Assembly (NCBI GenBank): GCA_910587555.1
Contig: CAJULV010000102.1
Location: 1 to 7,095 of the forward strand
DNA from: an uncultured Acetatifactor sp.
GTDB lineage: Bacteria > Bacillota > Clostridia > Lachnospirales > Lachnospiraceae
Length of the DNA stretch: 7,095 nt
Reading direction: 5' to 3'
Shown here: positions 1 through 6,313 of the stretch, one piece after another
Position numbering within the stretch: position 1 is the stretch's first letter
How the letters are laid out: every line of letters begins with the position of its first letter
Position numbers and translations under genes: made by a program
Notes under the pieces: generated by a model
What the model was told of the DNA's origin: nothing
The model's database searches: none
The model's input: only the letters and a program-made list of their open reading frames with translations

Positions 1-227
1 TGCAGGGTGGCCAGCTGGTGGTCAAACCCGGAGAAGTATGCACACTGCATATTAAATTTGACGGTCAGGGCCTGACATTTGTAAGCCAGCAGGACGGCGA
101 TGTATATCACGTAGTTTCACCCAAGACCAGCGACCAGGCACAGCTTTTACTGTGGATTGTCCTGGCGATTGTATCCGGCGGTGCGTTCGGAGGGATCTGG
201 TACTATGGCAGAAAGAAGAAATCATAA
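1..227 (+). CDS. C-terminal fragment of a surface protein with an SPKT-type wall-sorting tail
   Basis: The reading frame is already open at the left edge (first full codon at 3), so the true start and most of the protein are outside the window. The GTG at 18 is an internal codon, not a start. The visible end has a short polar, beta-rich stretch, then SPKTSD (117-134), then a hydrophobic membrane segment (LLLWIVLAIVSGGAFGGIWYY) and a positive tail, GRKKKS. It stops at TAA followed directly by in-frame TGA. Motif, membrane helix and basic tail in this order are the layout of a sortase cell-wall sorting signal. Clostridial class B/D-like sortases are known to use S/P-PxTG motifs. Here the usual G after T is replaced by S, so the protein could be a sortase substrate with a variant motif or simply a C-terminally membrane-anchored protein. 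The identity of the ectodomain cannot be told. A terminator follows about 50 nt downstream, so this is the last gene of its transcript. Confidence 0.65.
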   Translation, partial: QGGQLVVKPGEVCTLHIKFDGQGLTFVSQQDGDVYHVVSPKTSDQAQLLLWIVLAIVSGGAFGGIWYYGRKKKS

Positions 228-278
228 TGAATAGAGTTTCAGTGTAGACATTTTACGGTGAATCTTTGAAGCCGAAAG

Positions 279-317
279 GTCAGACGGGATGGTTATCATT
301 CCGTCTGGCTTTTTTTC
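279..317 (+). terminator. Rho-independent terminator after the surface protein gene
   Basis: A 9-bp stem, CAGACGGGA (281-289) with TTCCGTCTG (299-307) including one G-T pair, closes a 9-nt loop and is followed by GC and seven T (310-316). It ends the transcript of the surface protein and insulates the next gene. A wider inverted repeat surrounds it: GAAGCCG (268-274) can pair with CGGCTTC (321-327). Confidence 0.9.
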
Positions 318-365
318 TGGCGGCTTCGGCACAGAATAGGGGATTTTTGCGGAATAGGGAAAAAT

Positions 366-394
366 TTGACTATTGGGAGTATCTGTGGTAAGCT
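366..394 (+). promoter_or_regulatory. Predicted sigma-A promoter for the AI-2E family gene
   Basis: TTGACT (366-371) lies 17 bp before TAAGCT (389-394). The latter is preceded by TG with one base between (386-387), an extended -10 arrangement. The -35 matches 5 of 6 consensus bases; the -10 matches only 3 of 6, but these include the conserved first two and last bases. It falls just after the upstream terminator and about 30 nt before the ATG, where a promoter is needed. Predicted by eye. Confidence 0.5.
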
Positions 395-423
395 TTAGCT
401 ATTATGGTATGGAGGGTATACAG

Positions 424-1674
424 ATGGAATTCAGCAGAGAAAAGATCAGACAAATCAGACGGTTAATGTTGTTGGCGGCTTTCCTGGTGTTGGTACTCAT
501 ATACAGTGAAGTGGTGTTTCAGGGAATAGCCTTTTTATGGGGCATACTGTCTCCGTTTCTTGTGGGAGGGGCCATTGCCTTCGTGTTGAATATTCCCATG
601 AGGGCGATTGAGGAAAAGCTATTGTTCCGCTGGAGGGGAAAAAGCGCCGGAAGGCTGAAACGCCCTGTGAGTATGGTGCTTTCACTGGTAACGGTGGTGT
701 TTATCATCACGGTGGTAGTGGTGACAGTGGTGCCCCAGGTGGCCACTACAGCTGCAGAAGTCGGGAAGAAGATACCGGCTTTCCTGGACGAGATGATAGA
801 AGAGCTGGATAAACTGACGAAGAAATATCCGGAACTGGCAAAACAGGTCAGTAATCTGGAACAGCTGGAGATGAACTGGGAGTCCATATTGAACAGTATA
901 TTTGATTTTCTGAAAAACGGCGCCGGAGATATGCTGAATTCCACGGTGAATGTGGCCAGCGGTATTATATCGGGTGTGGTGAATGCGGTCATTTCCTTTA
1001 TTTTTGCACTGTATATTCTTTCACAGAAGGAGAATCTGGCTGACCAGGGGCGGAGGATTCTCGCGGCTTACCTGCCGGAAGCTTTTTGCGGCAGGACACA
1101 GGAGATATTCAGCCTTCTGTACAGGAATTTCAGCAGCTTTATCACCGGACAGTGCCTGGAGGCGGTAATCCTGGGGGTTATGTTCGTCATTGCCATGACC
1201 ATATTCGGAATGCCATATGCGCTGATGGTGGGCGTATTGATTGCATTTACGGCTTTGATTCCCATTGTGGGTGCGTTTATCGGCTGTGCGGTGGGGGCAT
1301 TCCTGATTTTGATAGACAATCCGCTTCTGGCATTGTGGTTCATTATCCTGTTCCTGGTGCTGCAGCAGATTGAAGGGAATCTGATCTATCCCAAAGTCGT
1401 GGGAAATTCTGTGGGATTGCCGGCTATCTGGGTGTTGATGGCTGTCAGCGTGGGCGGCAGCCTCTTTGGCGTAGCCGGTATGCTGCTTTTTATACCGCTG
1501 ATGTCTTCGTGCTATGCGCTGCTGCGGGAGAGTGTAAACAGGCGCAATGCAGGGAAAAGGATATCTGTTTCGGAAAGGAGGCAGGTTCCGGGGGCTTCTC
1601 GGCCGGAGGAGGATGCCGATCCGCGGAAGAAGGCGAAGACAAAGATAAAGACAGGAAAAAGAGATACGGATTAG
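424..1674 (+). CDS. AI-2E family (UPF0118) polytopic membrane transporter
   Basis: This 416-residue protein has the layout of the AI-2E/UPF0118 permease-like family. Two membrane segments lie at about 13-32 and 34-56 and a third at about 82-107. A charged, soluble helical stretch follows (about 108-175), then a C-terminal membrane block (about 180-200 and 241-365). Family signatures are visible: ALIPIVGAFIG near 277-287 and QQIEGNLIYPKVVGNSVGLP at 314-333. Members include autoinducer-2 exporter TqsA and sodium or other small-molecule exporters, so the substrate cannot be assigned. The start is ATG 424, with GGAGGG at 411-416 seven bases upstream. An upstream TTG at 373 keeps the frame open but lies inside the predicted promoter spacer and has no ribosome site. 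The last 47 residues form a basic, low-complexity cytoplasmic tail rich in K and R. The isomerase gene follows after 37 nt, suggesting co-transcription. Confidence 0.9.
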   Translation: MEFSREKIRQIRRLMLLAAFLVLVLIYSEVVFQGIAFLWGILSPFLVGGAIAFVLNIPMRAIEEKLLFRWRGKSAGRLKRPVSMVLSLVTVVFIITVVVVTVVPQVATTAAEVGKKIPAFLDEMIEELDKLTKKYPELAKQVSNLEQLEMNWESILNSIFDFLKNGAGDMLNSTVNVASGIISGVVNAVISFIFALYILSQKENLADQGRRILAAYLPEAFCGRTQEIFSLLYRNFSSFITGQCLEAVILGVMFVIAMTIFGMPYALMVGVLIAFTALIPIVGAFIGCAVGAFLILIDNPLLALWFIILFLVLQQIEGNLIYPKVVGNSVGLPAIWVLMAVSVGGSLFGVAGMLLFIPLMSSCYALLRESVNRRNAGKRISVSERRQVPGASRPEEDADPRKKAKTKIKTGKRDTD

Positions 1675-1711
1675 GTTTGAAGTCTTTTATAAAGAATGGA
1701 GGAATCGGAAA

Positions 1712-2548
1712 ATGCAATTAGGAATCAGATTACACGACACCACAAAGCTTCCCTTTGAGGAGAGGATTGCGCAGGTACATGAGTTGGGATTTGCCTGCGG
1801 CCACCTCGCACTGTCAAAGGTAATTGATGAATTTCCCACCACAGATGAGGCTCTGACGCCGGGGCTTGCCATGTATATAAAAAACGTATTTGCGAAAAAT
1901 CATGTGGATATTGCCGTTCTGGGTTGTTACCTGAATCTGGCGAATCCAAACCAGGAGCAGCTTGCCGGGATTATGCATCGCTACATGGCGCATATCCGTT
2001 TTGCGTCCTGGCTGGGCTGCGGAGTCGTGGGGACGGAGACAGGAGCGCCCAACGAAACATACACCTTTGTCCCGGAATGCCATACGGAAGCGGCGCTGCA
2101 GACCTTTATCAGGAACCTGCGTCCCATAGTGAAATATGCGAAAAAGATGGGAGTGGTAGTGGCAATAGAGCCGGTCTACCGCCACATTGTATGCAACCCC
2201 AGGCGGGCAAGAAGAGTGCTGGATGAGATTGCTTCTCCCAATCTGCAGATTATTTTTGATCCGGTGAACCTGCTGGATGTGGAAAATTATGATCAGAGAG
2301 GGACCGTCATAGAAGAGGCGCTGGAACTGCTCGGACCTGATATTGCAGTGGTGCATCTGAAGGATTGCGCCCTCAGGAACGGAAAGCTGCTTTCCATGGG
2401 ATGCGGACAGGGCGAAATGGATTACACCGCCATATTGAAATATATGAAAGCGCACAAGCCTTTTATTCACGCCACGCTGGAGGACACCAGGCCGGAGAAC
2501 AACCAGCGGGTGAAGCATTTCATTACCAGAAAATATGAGGAAGCATAA
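1712..2548 (+). CDS. Sugar phosphate isomerase/epimerase-like TIM-barrel protein
   Basis: A 278-residue protein of the xylose isomerase-like/AP endonuclease 2 TIM-barrel superfamily, the usual length for sugar phosphate isomerases/epimerases. The metal-binding shell expected for the fold can be read off: Glu153 in AIEP, Asp183 in FDPVN, His215 in VHLKD and Glu257 in TLED. His158, in EPVYRH, is a further possible ligand or catalytic residue. The first strand is MQLGIRL. Such enzymes usually epimerise or isomerise keto-sugars or inositol derivatives using a divalent metal in the cytoplasm, but the substrate cannot be told from sequence. GGAGG at 1698-1702 sits nine bases before ATG 1712 and fixes the start. 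It follows the AI-2E gene by 37 nt without an intervening terminator, so it is likely the second cistron. No transporter or kinase for a matching sugar is directly attached; the sugar ABC operon starts 2.3 kb downstream behind two regulators. Confidence 0.88.
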   Translation: MQLGIRLHDTTKLPFEERIAQVHELGFACGHLALSKVIDEFPTTDEALTPGLAMYIKNVFAKNHVDIAVLGCYLNLANPNQEQLAGIMHRYMAHIRFASWLGCGVVGTETGAPNETYTFVPECHTEAALQTFIRNLRPIVKYAKKMGVVVAIEPVYRHIVCNPRRARRVLDEIASPNLQIIFDPVNLLDVENYDQRGTVIEEALELLGPDIAVVHLKDCALRNGKLLSMGCGQGEMDYTAILKYMKAHKPFIHATLEDTRPENNQRVKHFITRKYEEA

Positions 2549-2603
2549 GGTGGTTTCATTCAATACAACCTGCAGTTGATGTAAAAACAGCCCATACAGT
2601 TGG

Positions 2604-2632
2604 TTGTTTTCCTGGACCGAATCCATTACAAT
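2604..2632 (+). promoter_or_regulatory. Predicted promoter for the XRE-FlhA-like gene
   Basis: TACAAT (2627-2632; 5 of 6 consensus bases) lies 17 bp after TTGTTT (2604-2609; 3 of 6). It sits in the 167-nt gap after the isomerase and would give a leader of roughly 75 nt carrying the repeated hairpin and ribosome binding site. The rest of the gap shows no gene. By-eye prediction; read-through from the isomerase is also possible because no clear terminator separates them. Confidence 0.4.
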
Positions 2633-2678
2633 AAGAGTACCGGACATAAAATATATCCGAAGAGGCTTTATCCTTTAG

Positions 2679-2708
2679 CGCTATCGCGCAGCGATTTAAA
2701 TTAGGAGG
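2679..2708 (+). repeat. Repeated leader element, copy 1 (small hairpin plus RBS)
   Basis: A small hairpin, CGCT (2679-2682) with AGCG (2690-2693), is followed by an AT-rich spacer and TTAGGAGG, seven bases before the ATG at 2716. From 2683 to 2708 it matches 6281-6306, in front of the ABC permease, at 23 of 26 positions. The identical blocks are ATCGCGCAGCG and AAATTAGGAGG. Confidence 0.7.
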
Positions 2709-2715
2709 TACGATT

Positions 2716-3678
2716 ATGGCATTAGACGGATTCGGAACCAGGTTAAAGACAATCCGCCAGGAGCGGGGCTATACCCAGAAGCAGCTGGCGGGATTCCTGG
2801 GGGTCACGGAGCAGGCGGTATCCAAGTATGAAAGGGGCAGCAGCTATCCCGACATAGGAGTTTTAAGCGGCATTGCGGAGGTGCTGGACTGCTCCCTGGA
2901 CTACCTGTTTCAGCTTGAACCCGGGAAGCGCAATCTCCCCAATCAGGAAAATGTGTTCCGGAAGCAGGAAATCAACCGGTTTCTGCAGCAGGAGGTGATT
3001 ATCCTGCAGTTTAACGAGAAACTGGTCCCGCTTTTCATGGAGGAGGTGAAGCAGAATTATCCTCATATGATAGAACTGCGCCAACAGGCAGCCCTGCAGT
3101 GGGGAGTCATTCTTCCCATTATCCGGCTGCGGGATCAGCTGGGTATGGAACCCTTTCAGTTTGAAATCTGTATCCACGGCGTTTCCGTATACAGCGAAAT
3201 CCGGGAAGGGACGTATCCGGAGGGGCTGGTTTATATGTTGGGGAAACTGAAGGAGGTGGTTTTTCAGAAGCTGGACCAGGTGCTGAACAACCAGTGCGTC
3301 TATTATATGGTGGAAAATCTCAGGCAGGAATATCCCTATGTGGTGGAGGCCATTGTACCCAAGGTGATTTCCTATTCCAGGCTGCGCCAGGTACTGATTC
3401 ATCTGATCAGGGATTTTGGATATACGGCAAATCCGCTGATTCTGATTATCCAGCTGCTGGAACAACAGCTTGCGTCGGAACAGGGGCTTCTGTCTGAGCA
3501 GCAGTCTGTGTCAGGGCTGCGGTTTGGGGCGGAAGGACAAGCCGCGCCGGAACAACAGGGGATAGAGCAGCAGCCCGCATTGTGCCGCGCCGGGGGAATC
3601 CCGGGCAGCAGGGAACTGGCACGGAGGATTGCAGAGCAGATGGATCCGGGGTTCCGGCTTGAGAACTGGGTGAAATAG
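2716..3678 (+). CDS. XRE-family regulator fused to a FlhA (FHIPEP) cytoplasmic-domain-like module
   Basis: A 320-residue protein in three parts. Residues 7-64 are a Cro/C1-type helix-turn-helix (TQKQLAGFLGVTEQAVSKYE, then a second half ending LDYLF), so DNA binding is expected. Residues about 93-252 resemble the cytosolic domain of the flagellar/type III export gate protein FlhA. VPLFMEE leads to AALQWGVILPIIRLRDQL (125-142), matching the family's QLALELGIVxPPIRIRDN pattern. FEICIHGVSV (149-158) matches the Y-I-I-KG-V strand. VENLRQEYPYVVEAIVP (199-215), then LRQVLIHLIRD (223-233), matches the family's LLDxLKxxxPxVVEELVP...VLQxLLREG. About 80 residues found in true FlhA between these blocks are missing, as is the whole FlhA membrane half. 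Residues about 250-295 are a Q/E/G/A-rich linker before a short helix, RELARRIAEQM. No flagellar genes are nearby. The HTH call is firm; the FlhA relation is by remembered motifs. Function is unknown, possibly a sensor or protein-binding repressor. The start is fixed by GGAGG at 2704-2708. Confidence 0.88.
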   Translation: MALDGFGTRLKTIRQERGYTQKQLAGFLGVTEQAVSKYERGSSYPDIGVLSGIAEVLDCSLDYLFQLEPGKRNLPNQENVFRKQEINRFLQQEVIILQFNEKLVPLFMEEVKQNYPHMIELRQQAALQWGVILPIIRLRDQLGMEPFQFEICIHGVSVYSEIREGTYPEGLVYMLGKLKEVVFQKLDQVLNNQCVYYMVENLRQEYPYVVEAIVPKVISYSRLRQVLIHLIRDFGYTANPLILIIQLLEQQLASEQGLLSEQQSVSGLRFGAEGQAAPEQQGIEQQPALCRAGGIPGSRELARRIAEQMDPGFRLENWVK

Positions 3679-3732
3679 AGGGACACATAGGGAGACATGG
3701 GGGAGAAATCTGCCGGGTTCTGGGGTGGCGGT

Positions 3733-4626
3733 CTACTGATTCTGCAGTTTGTCGCCGGCCATACCGGCAGTACCCTTTTTGCCGCCTCCGTGTTCTATGC
3801 GCCACTGTCTGGGGGACACCTGATATACATTCTTGAAAGCCCTGGAAAAGTGCAGCTGGTTGGGATACCCCACCACATTTCCGATGTCCGCAATGGACAG
3901 TTCCGTCAGTTTCAAAAGCTCCGTGGCCTTGGTCATCCGGTAGGAGATCAGGAATTCCTGGGGCGTCTTTCCCATATTTTCATGAAATATTTTTCCGAAA
4001 TAACTCCGGTTCAGCCCGCAGGCTGCAGCGATATCCTCCACGGAGATATCATTCTGGAAATTCTCCTCGATAAAGGCGATGGATTCTTTAATGTAGAAAT
4101 CCCGCAGGCGGTTTCCCTTTCCGATCTGGGCGGAGGTGGAAGAGCGCACCAGGCCGTCCATGAACAGATAGAGATGGCCGATGAGGTGAAGGGGGGATTC
4201 CTCCCTGTTGTTGACGATATACAGCATTTCTTCCTTCATTTTTTCACAAATATCTTTATAGCGGGCTTTGTAGACGGGATTTTCCTGGCTTAAGCCTGCC
4301 ATTTCCACACATTCCTTGGCCCGCAGGCCGTCAAATTCCAGCCACACGTACTCCCAGGGCAGTTCCCGGTCCGCAATGTAGGTACAAATCTGTTTGGGAA
4401 ATAACAGGAAGCCCTGGCCGCTTTTGACTTGGTGGGTCAAATCAGTCCCTTTTCCGTTGTCCGCGATGAGTTTTCCGGTGCCGGACAGGCAAAAGTGGAA
4501 CAGATAATGGTTTCTGGCGGCCGGGCCGAAGGAGTGGGCCGGGTCACATTGCTCCCATCCAAACTGGTACAGTCCCAGGTCAACAAAATTTTCACTCGGA
4601 AATACGGAAAAAATCACTTCGCTCAT
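3733..4626 (-). CDS. AraC-family transcriptional regulator of the adjacent sugar ABC operon
   Basis: A 297-residue AraC/XylS-type regulator. The N-terminal part (about 15-100) has the pattern of an AraC-type cupin sensor, including HYLFHFCLSGTGKL and GQGFLLFPKQ. The C-terminal part carries the two-HTH domain: first helix-turn-helix at about 194-215 (SVEDIAAACGLNRSYFGKIFHE), then FLISYRMTKATELL, then the second at about 243-266 (LSIADIGNVVGYPNQLHFSRAFK) and the signature end, YQVSPRQWR. The start is ATG at 4626-4624, seven bases downstream of a GGGGGAA ribosome site. A longer frame from TTG 4728 starts inside the -35 box of the gene's own promoter and is rejected. The gene diverges from a sugar-binding lipoprotein gene, the usual arrangement for MsmR/RafR-like regulators, so it probably senses the transported sugar and activates the operon. 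It converges on the XRE gene with 54 bp between stop codons and no obvious terminator. Confidence 0.95.
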   Translation of the reverse strand: MSEVIFSVFPSENFVDLGLYQFGWEQCDPAHSFGPAARNHYLFHFCLSGTGKLIADNGKGTDLTHQVKSGQGFLLFPKQICTYIADRELPWEYVWLEFDGLRAKECVEMAGLSQENPVYKARYKDICEKMKEEMLYIVNNREESPLHLIGHLYLFMDGLVRSSTSAQIGKGNRLRDFYIKESIAFIEENFQNDISVEDIAAACGLNRSYFGKIFHENMGKTPQEFLISYRMTKATELLKLTELSIADIGNVVGYPNQLHFSRAFKNVYQVSPRQWRIEHGGGKKGTAGMAGDKLQNQ

Positions 4627-4698
4627 CTGCGGTTCCCCCTGATTTCTATGCATGGTTGAAAGTATTTGCCCAAAGAAGTGTATTAAGAGTCCGAAAGT

Positions 4699-4728
4699 AT
4701 TATATACCAAAATGCCGCCTGACTTCAA
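4699..4728 (-). promoter_or_regulatory. Promoter of the AraC-family gene
   Basis: Read on the minus strand, TTGAAG (4728-4723) precedes a perfect TATAAT (4704-4699) with an 18-bp spacer. Transcription would start near 4692, giving a leader of about 65 nt. A GCATTTTGGTAT site (4715-4704) lies in the spacer, next to the -10 box, which would suit autoregulation. Confidence 0.7.
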
Positions 4729-4801
4729 ATAAAAATATAAAAAACCTGCATAATGGTATAAAAATCACAAAACACTGCTATTTTCCATAGCATAAAGGTA
4801 T
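4704..4801. promoter_or_regulatory. Candidate AraC-type operator: three GCATnnnGGTAT sites
   Basis: GCATAATGGTAT (4748-4759) and GCATAAAGGTAT (4790-4801) are same-strand repeats with one mismatch, their starts 42 bp apart, which is about four helical turns. A third, looser copy, GCATTTTGGTAT, lies on the minus strand (4715-4704) within the AraC gene's promoter. AraC-family proteins commonly bind such direct repeats between divergent genes. A 6-bp inverted repeat, TGCTAT/ATAGCA (4776-4781 and 4787-4792), overlaps the second site. The role is inferred from position and pattern only. Confidence 0.5.
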
Positions 4802-4809
4802 GTTAAGAT
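4781..4809 (+). promoter_or_regulatory. Possible promoter of the sugar-binding protein operon
   Basis: An extended -10, TGTTAAGAT (4801-4809; TAAGAT matches 4 of 6), lies 17 bp after a poor -35, TTTTCC (4781-4786). A weak -35 is usual for an activator-dependent promoter, but the putative operator copy at 4790-4801 falls in the spacer, so the true start may differ. An alternative TATAAA at 4757-4762 has no partner. Confidence 0.3.
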
Positions 4810-4889
4810 ATTTTTACCAACAAAATCCAGAAAAGCAAACGGCATGCCAACAACTGGAAGGACACTTAAAATTGGAAGGAGAAAATGCC

Positions 4890-6164
4890 ATGAAAGGAAA
4901 ACGGGCAAAATATCTGGGGACGGCGCTATGCTGCGCAGCGGCGGCATTGAGCGTCCAGGGATGTGGGAACAGTTCGGCTGACGGCAAGGTAGAGATCGAG
5001 ATCGTACAGTATAAACCCGAAGCTGCGAACTATTTCAAGACAGTGGAAGAGGAATTCAATGCCACCCACGACAACATCCACCTGACCATCAGCTCCCCTA
5101 ACGATGCCATGACCATCCTGAAGACCAGATTTATCCGGGAGGATTATCCGGACATTATCGGAATCGGAGGAGACATCAACTATTCCTACTTTGTGGATGC
5201 GCAGATTCTGGAAAATGTGGCAGACTATGAAGGAATGAAGGACATAAACCAGGGTTATCTGGAGATTGCGGAGTCCCTGGAGCTGATTCCCACGGAGGGA
5301 ACCTACATCGTACCCTATGTGGCCAACGCGGCGGGTATTCTCTATAACAGAGACATGTTTGCGGAGCACGGCTGGCAGATTCCGGAAACCTGGAGCGAAA
5401 TGTTACAGCTCTGTGATACAATCAAGGAGGAAGGCATCCTGCCCTTCTACTTCGGTTTCAAGGATACCTGGACCTGTCTGGCGCCCTGGAACGCCATGGC
5501 AGTGGAGCTGGCGCCCTCGGATACGGCAAAACAGGTGAACAGAGGCCAGACCACGTTTACCGATCAGTACAGGGAGTTGGCGGAAAAGTACATGGAACTG
5601 CTGCCCTATGGGCCGGAGGATCCCTTTGCCTACGGGTATAATGATGCCTGTACTGCTTTTGCCAGAGGGGAATCAGCCATGTATCCCATCGGAAGCTATG
5701 CCACACCCCAGATTCTCTCCGTGAATCCGGACCTGAACATTGATTCCTTTGTAATGCCTGCAGGGGACAGCAGCGAAGACAGAACTCTGAACTCCGGCAT
5801 TGACCTGGGCTTCTGCGTTATGGACGGCTGTGAAAATAAGGAAGCCGCCTATGAAGTGCTGAATTTCCTGTATCAGGATGAGAACATTCAGAAATACATT
5901 GATGACCAGAATGCGGTTCCCTGCAAAAACGGGGATTTCAAACTGGCTTCCATGCTGGACGGCATGTTGGAGTTCATCCAATCCGGCAATATGACCGACT
6001 ACCAGGACCATTATTATCCTTCGGAAATGTCCGTGGACGCCCTGCTTCAGACTTTCCTTATTGAGAAGAATGTGGACGGCTTCCTGGAGACCTTTGACAC
6101 CAACTGGCAGAGGTACAACCGGGACATCATCCGCATGGTGCAGGAGTATGAGAGCAGTCACTAA
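4890..6164 (+). CDS. Extracellular solute-binding lipoprotein of a sugar ABC transporter (family 1)
   Basis: A 424-residue substrate-binding protein of a CUT1-type carbohydrate importer, tethered to the outer face of the membrane. The N-terminus is a lipoprotein signal: basic MKGKRAK, an Ala/Cys-rich hydrophobic core and VQGC with the lipidated Cys at 25. Gln at the lipobox -2 position is less common. The mature part starts with a beta strand (VEIEIVQY) and has the family hallmark GILYNRDMFAEHGWQIPETWSEML at about 149-172, which is the hinge region seen in MalE-like proteins. ATG 4890 is chosen because AAGGAG (4876-4881) sits eight bases upstream and a signal peptide follows directly; the longer frame from 4800 would bury the signal peptide. 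It is the first gene of the operon, diverges from the AraC regulator and is followed by a MalF-type permease after 149 nt. The transported sugar cannot be told. Confidence 0.95.
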   Translation: MKGKRAKYLGTALCCAAAALSVQGCGNSSADGKVEIEIVQYKPEAANYFKTVEEEFNATHDNIHLTISSPNDAMTILKTRFIREDYPDIIGIGGDINYSYFVDAQILENVADYEGMKDINQGYLEIAESLELIPTEGTYIVPYVANAAGILYNRDMFAEHGWQIPETWSEMLQLCDTIKEEGILPFYFGFKDTWTCLAPWNAMAVELAPSDTAKQVNRGQTTFTDQYRELAEKYMELLPYGPEDPFAYGYNDACTAFARGESAMYPIGSYATPQILSVNPDLNIDSFVMPAGDSSEDRTLNSGIDLGFCVMDGCENKEAAYEVLNFLYQDENIQKYIDDQNAVPCKNGDFKLASMLDGMLEFIQSGNMTDYQDHYYPSEMSVDALLQTFLIEKNVDGFLETFDTNWQRYNRDIIRMVQEYESSH

Positions 6165-6234
6165 ACATGATATGAAAAAATAACAGCATCTGCCGGACAG
6201 CAGTTGAGCCGCAAAGTTTCTCTCATAAGGTGTG

Positions 6235-6290
6235 TGTCAAAGGGGCTTTGGACAATTACCGCCTGCGGTAATTTATGCTGATCGCGCAGC
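6235..6290 (+). promoter_or_regulatory. Three consecutive hairpins in the binding-protein/permease gap
   Basis: Hairpin 1 pairs TGTCAAAG (6235-6242) with CTTTGGACA (6246-6254) with one bulged G. Hairpin 2 is ATTACCG (6255-6261), loop CCTG, CGGTAAT (6266-6272). Hairpin 3 is GCTG (6277-6280) with CAGC (6287-6290). None has a T-run, so they are not ordinary terminators. By analogy with palindromes between malE and malF, they may protect the upstream mRNA and make the binding protein more abundant than the permease. This role is inferred. Confidence 0.55.
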
Positions 6291-6306
6291 GGCTAAAATT
6301 AGGAGG
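6281..6306 (+). repeat. Repeated leader element, copy 2 (hairpin half plus RBS)
   Basis: Matches 2683-2708, in front of the XRE-FlhA-like gene, at 23 of 26 positions; the three differences all lie in the four bases after ATCGCGCAGCG. The GGAGG at the end (6302-6306) is the ribosome site of the permease and favours ATG 6314 (seven bases) over the in-frame ATG 6308 (one base). Confidence 0.7.
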
Positions 6307-6313
6307 CATGAAA

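Noticed and set aside
373..423. TTG start that would add 17 residues to the AI-2E family protein
   Set aside because: No ribosome site precedes it, it overlaps the predicted promoter, and ATG 424 has GGAGGG at ideal spacing.
2565..2610. ACAACC/GGTTGT inverted repeat followed by T's after the isomerase gene
   Set aside because: Only six pairs, mostly A-T, with a 31-nt loop; too unstable for a terminator call.
1814..2647. A 277-codon minus-strand frame over the isomerase gene
   Set aside because: The plus frame has the full set of TIM-barrel metal ligands and a good ribosome site; the minus translation has no domain pattern and no ribosome site that I can see.
3754..3780. GCCGG-CCATA-CCGGC hairpin followed by TTTTT as a terminator for the XRE gene
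   Set aside because: Seven bases separate the stem from the T-run, and it lies within the AraC coding sequence, so it is weak; I do not call it a terminator.
3697..4293. A 198-codon plus-strand reading frame starting just after the XRE gene
   Set aside because: It lies wholly antisense to the AraC gene, whose minus-strand frame carries a clear two-HTH domain. The plus-strand translation shows no recognisable fold, so I take it as a shadow.
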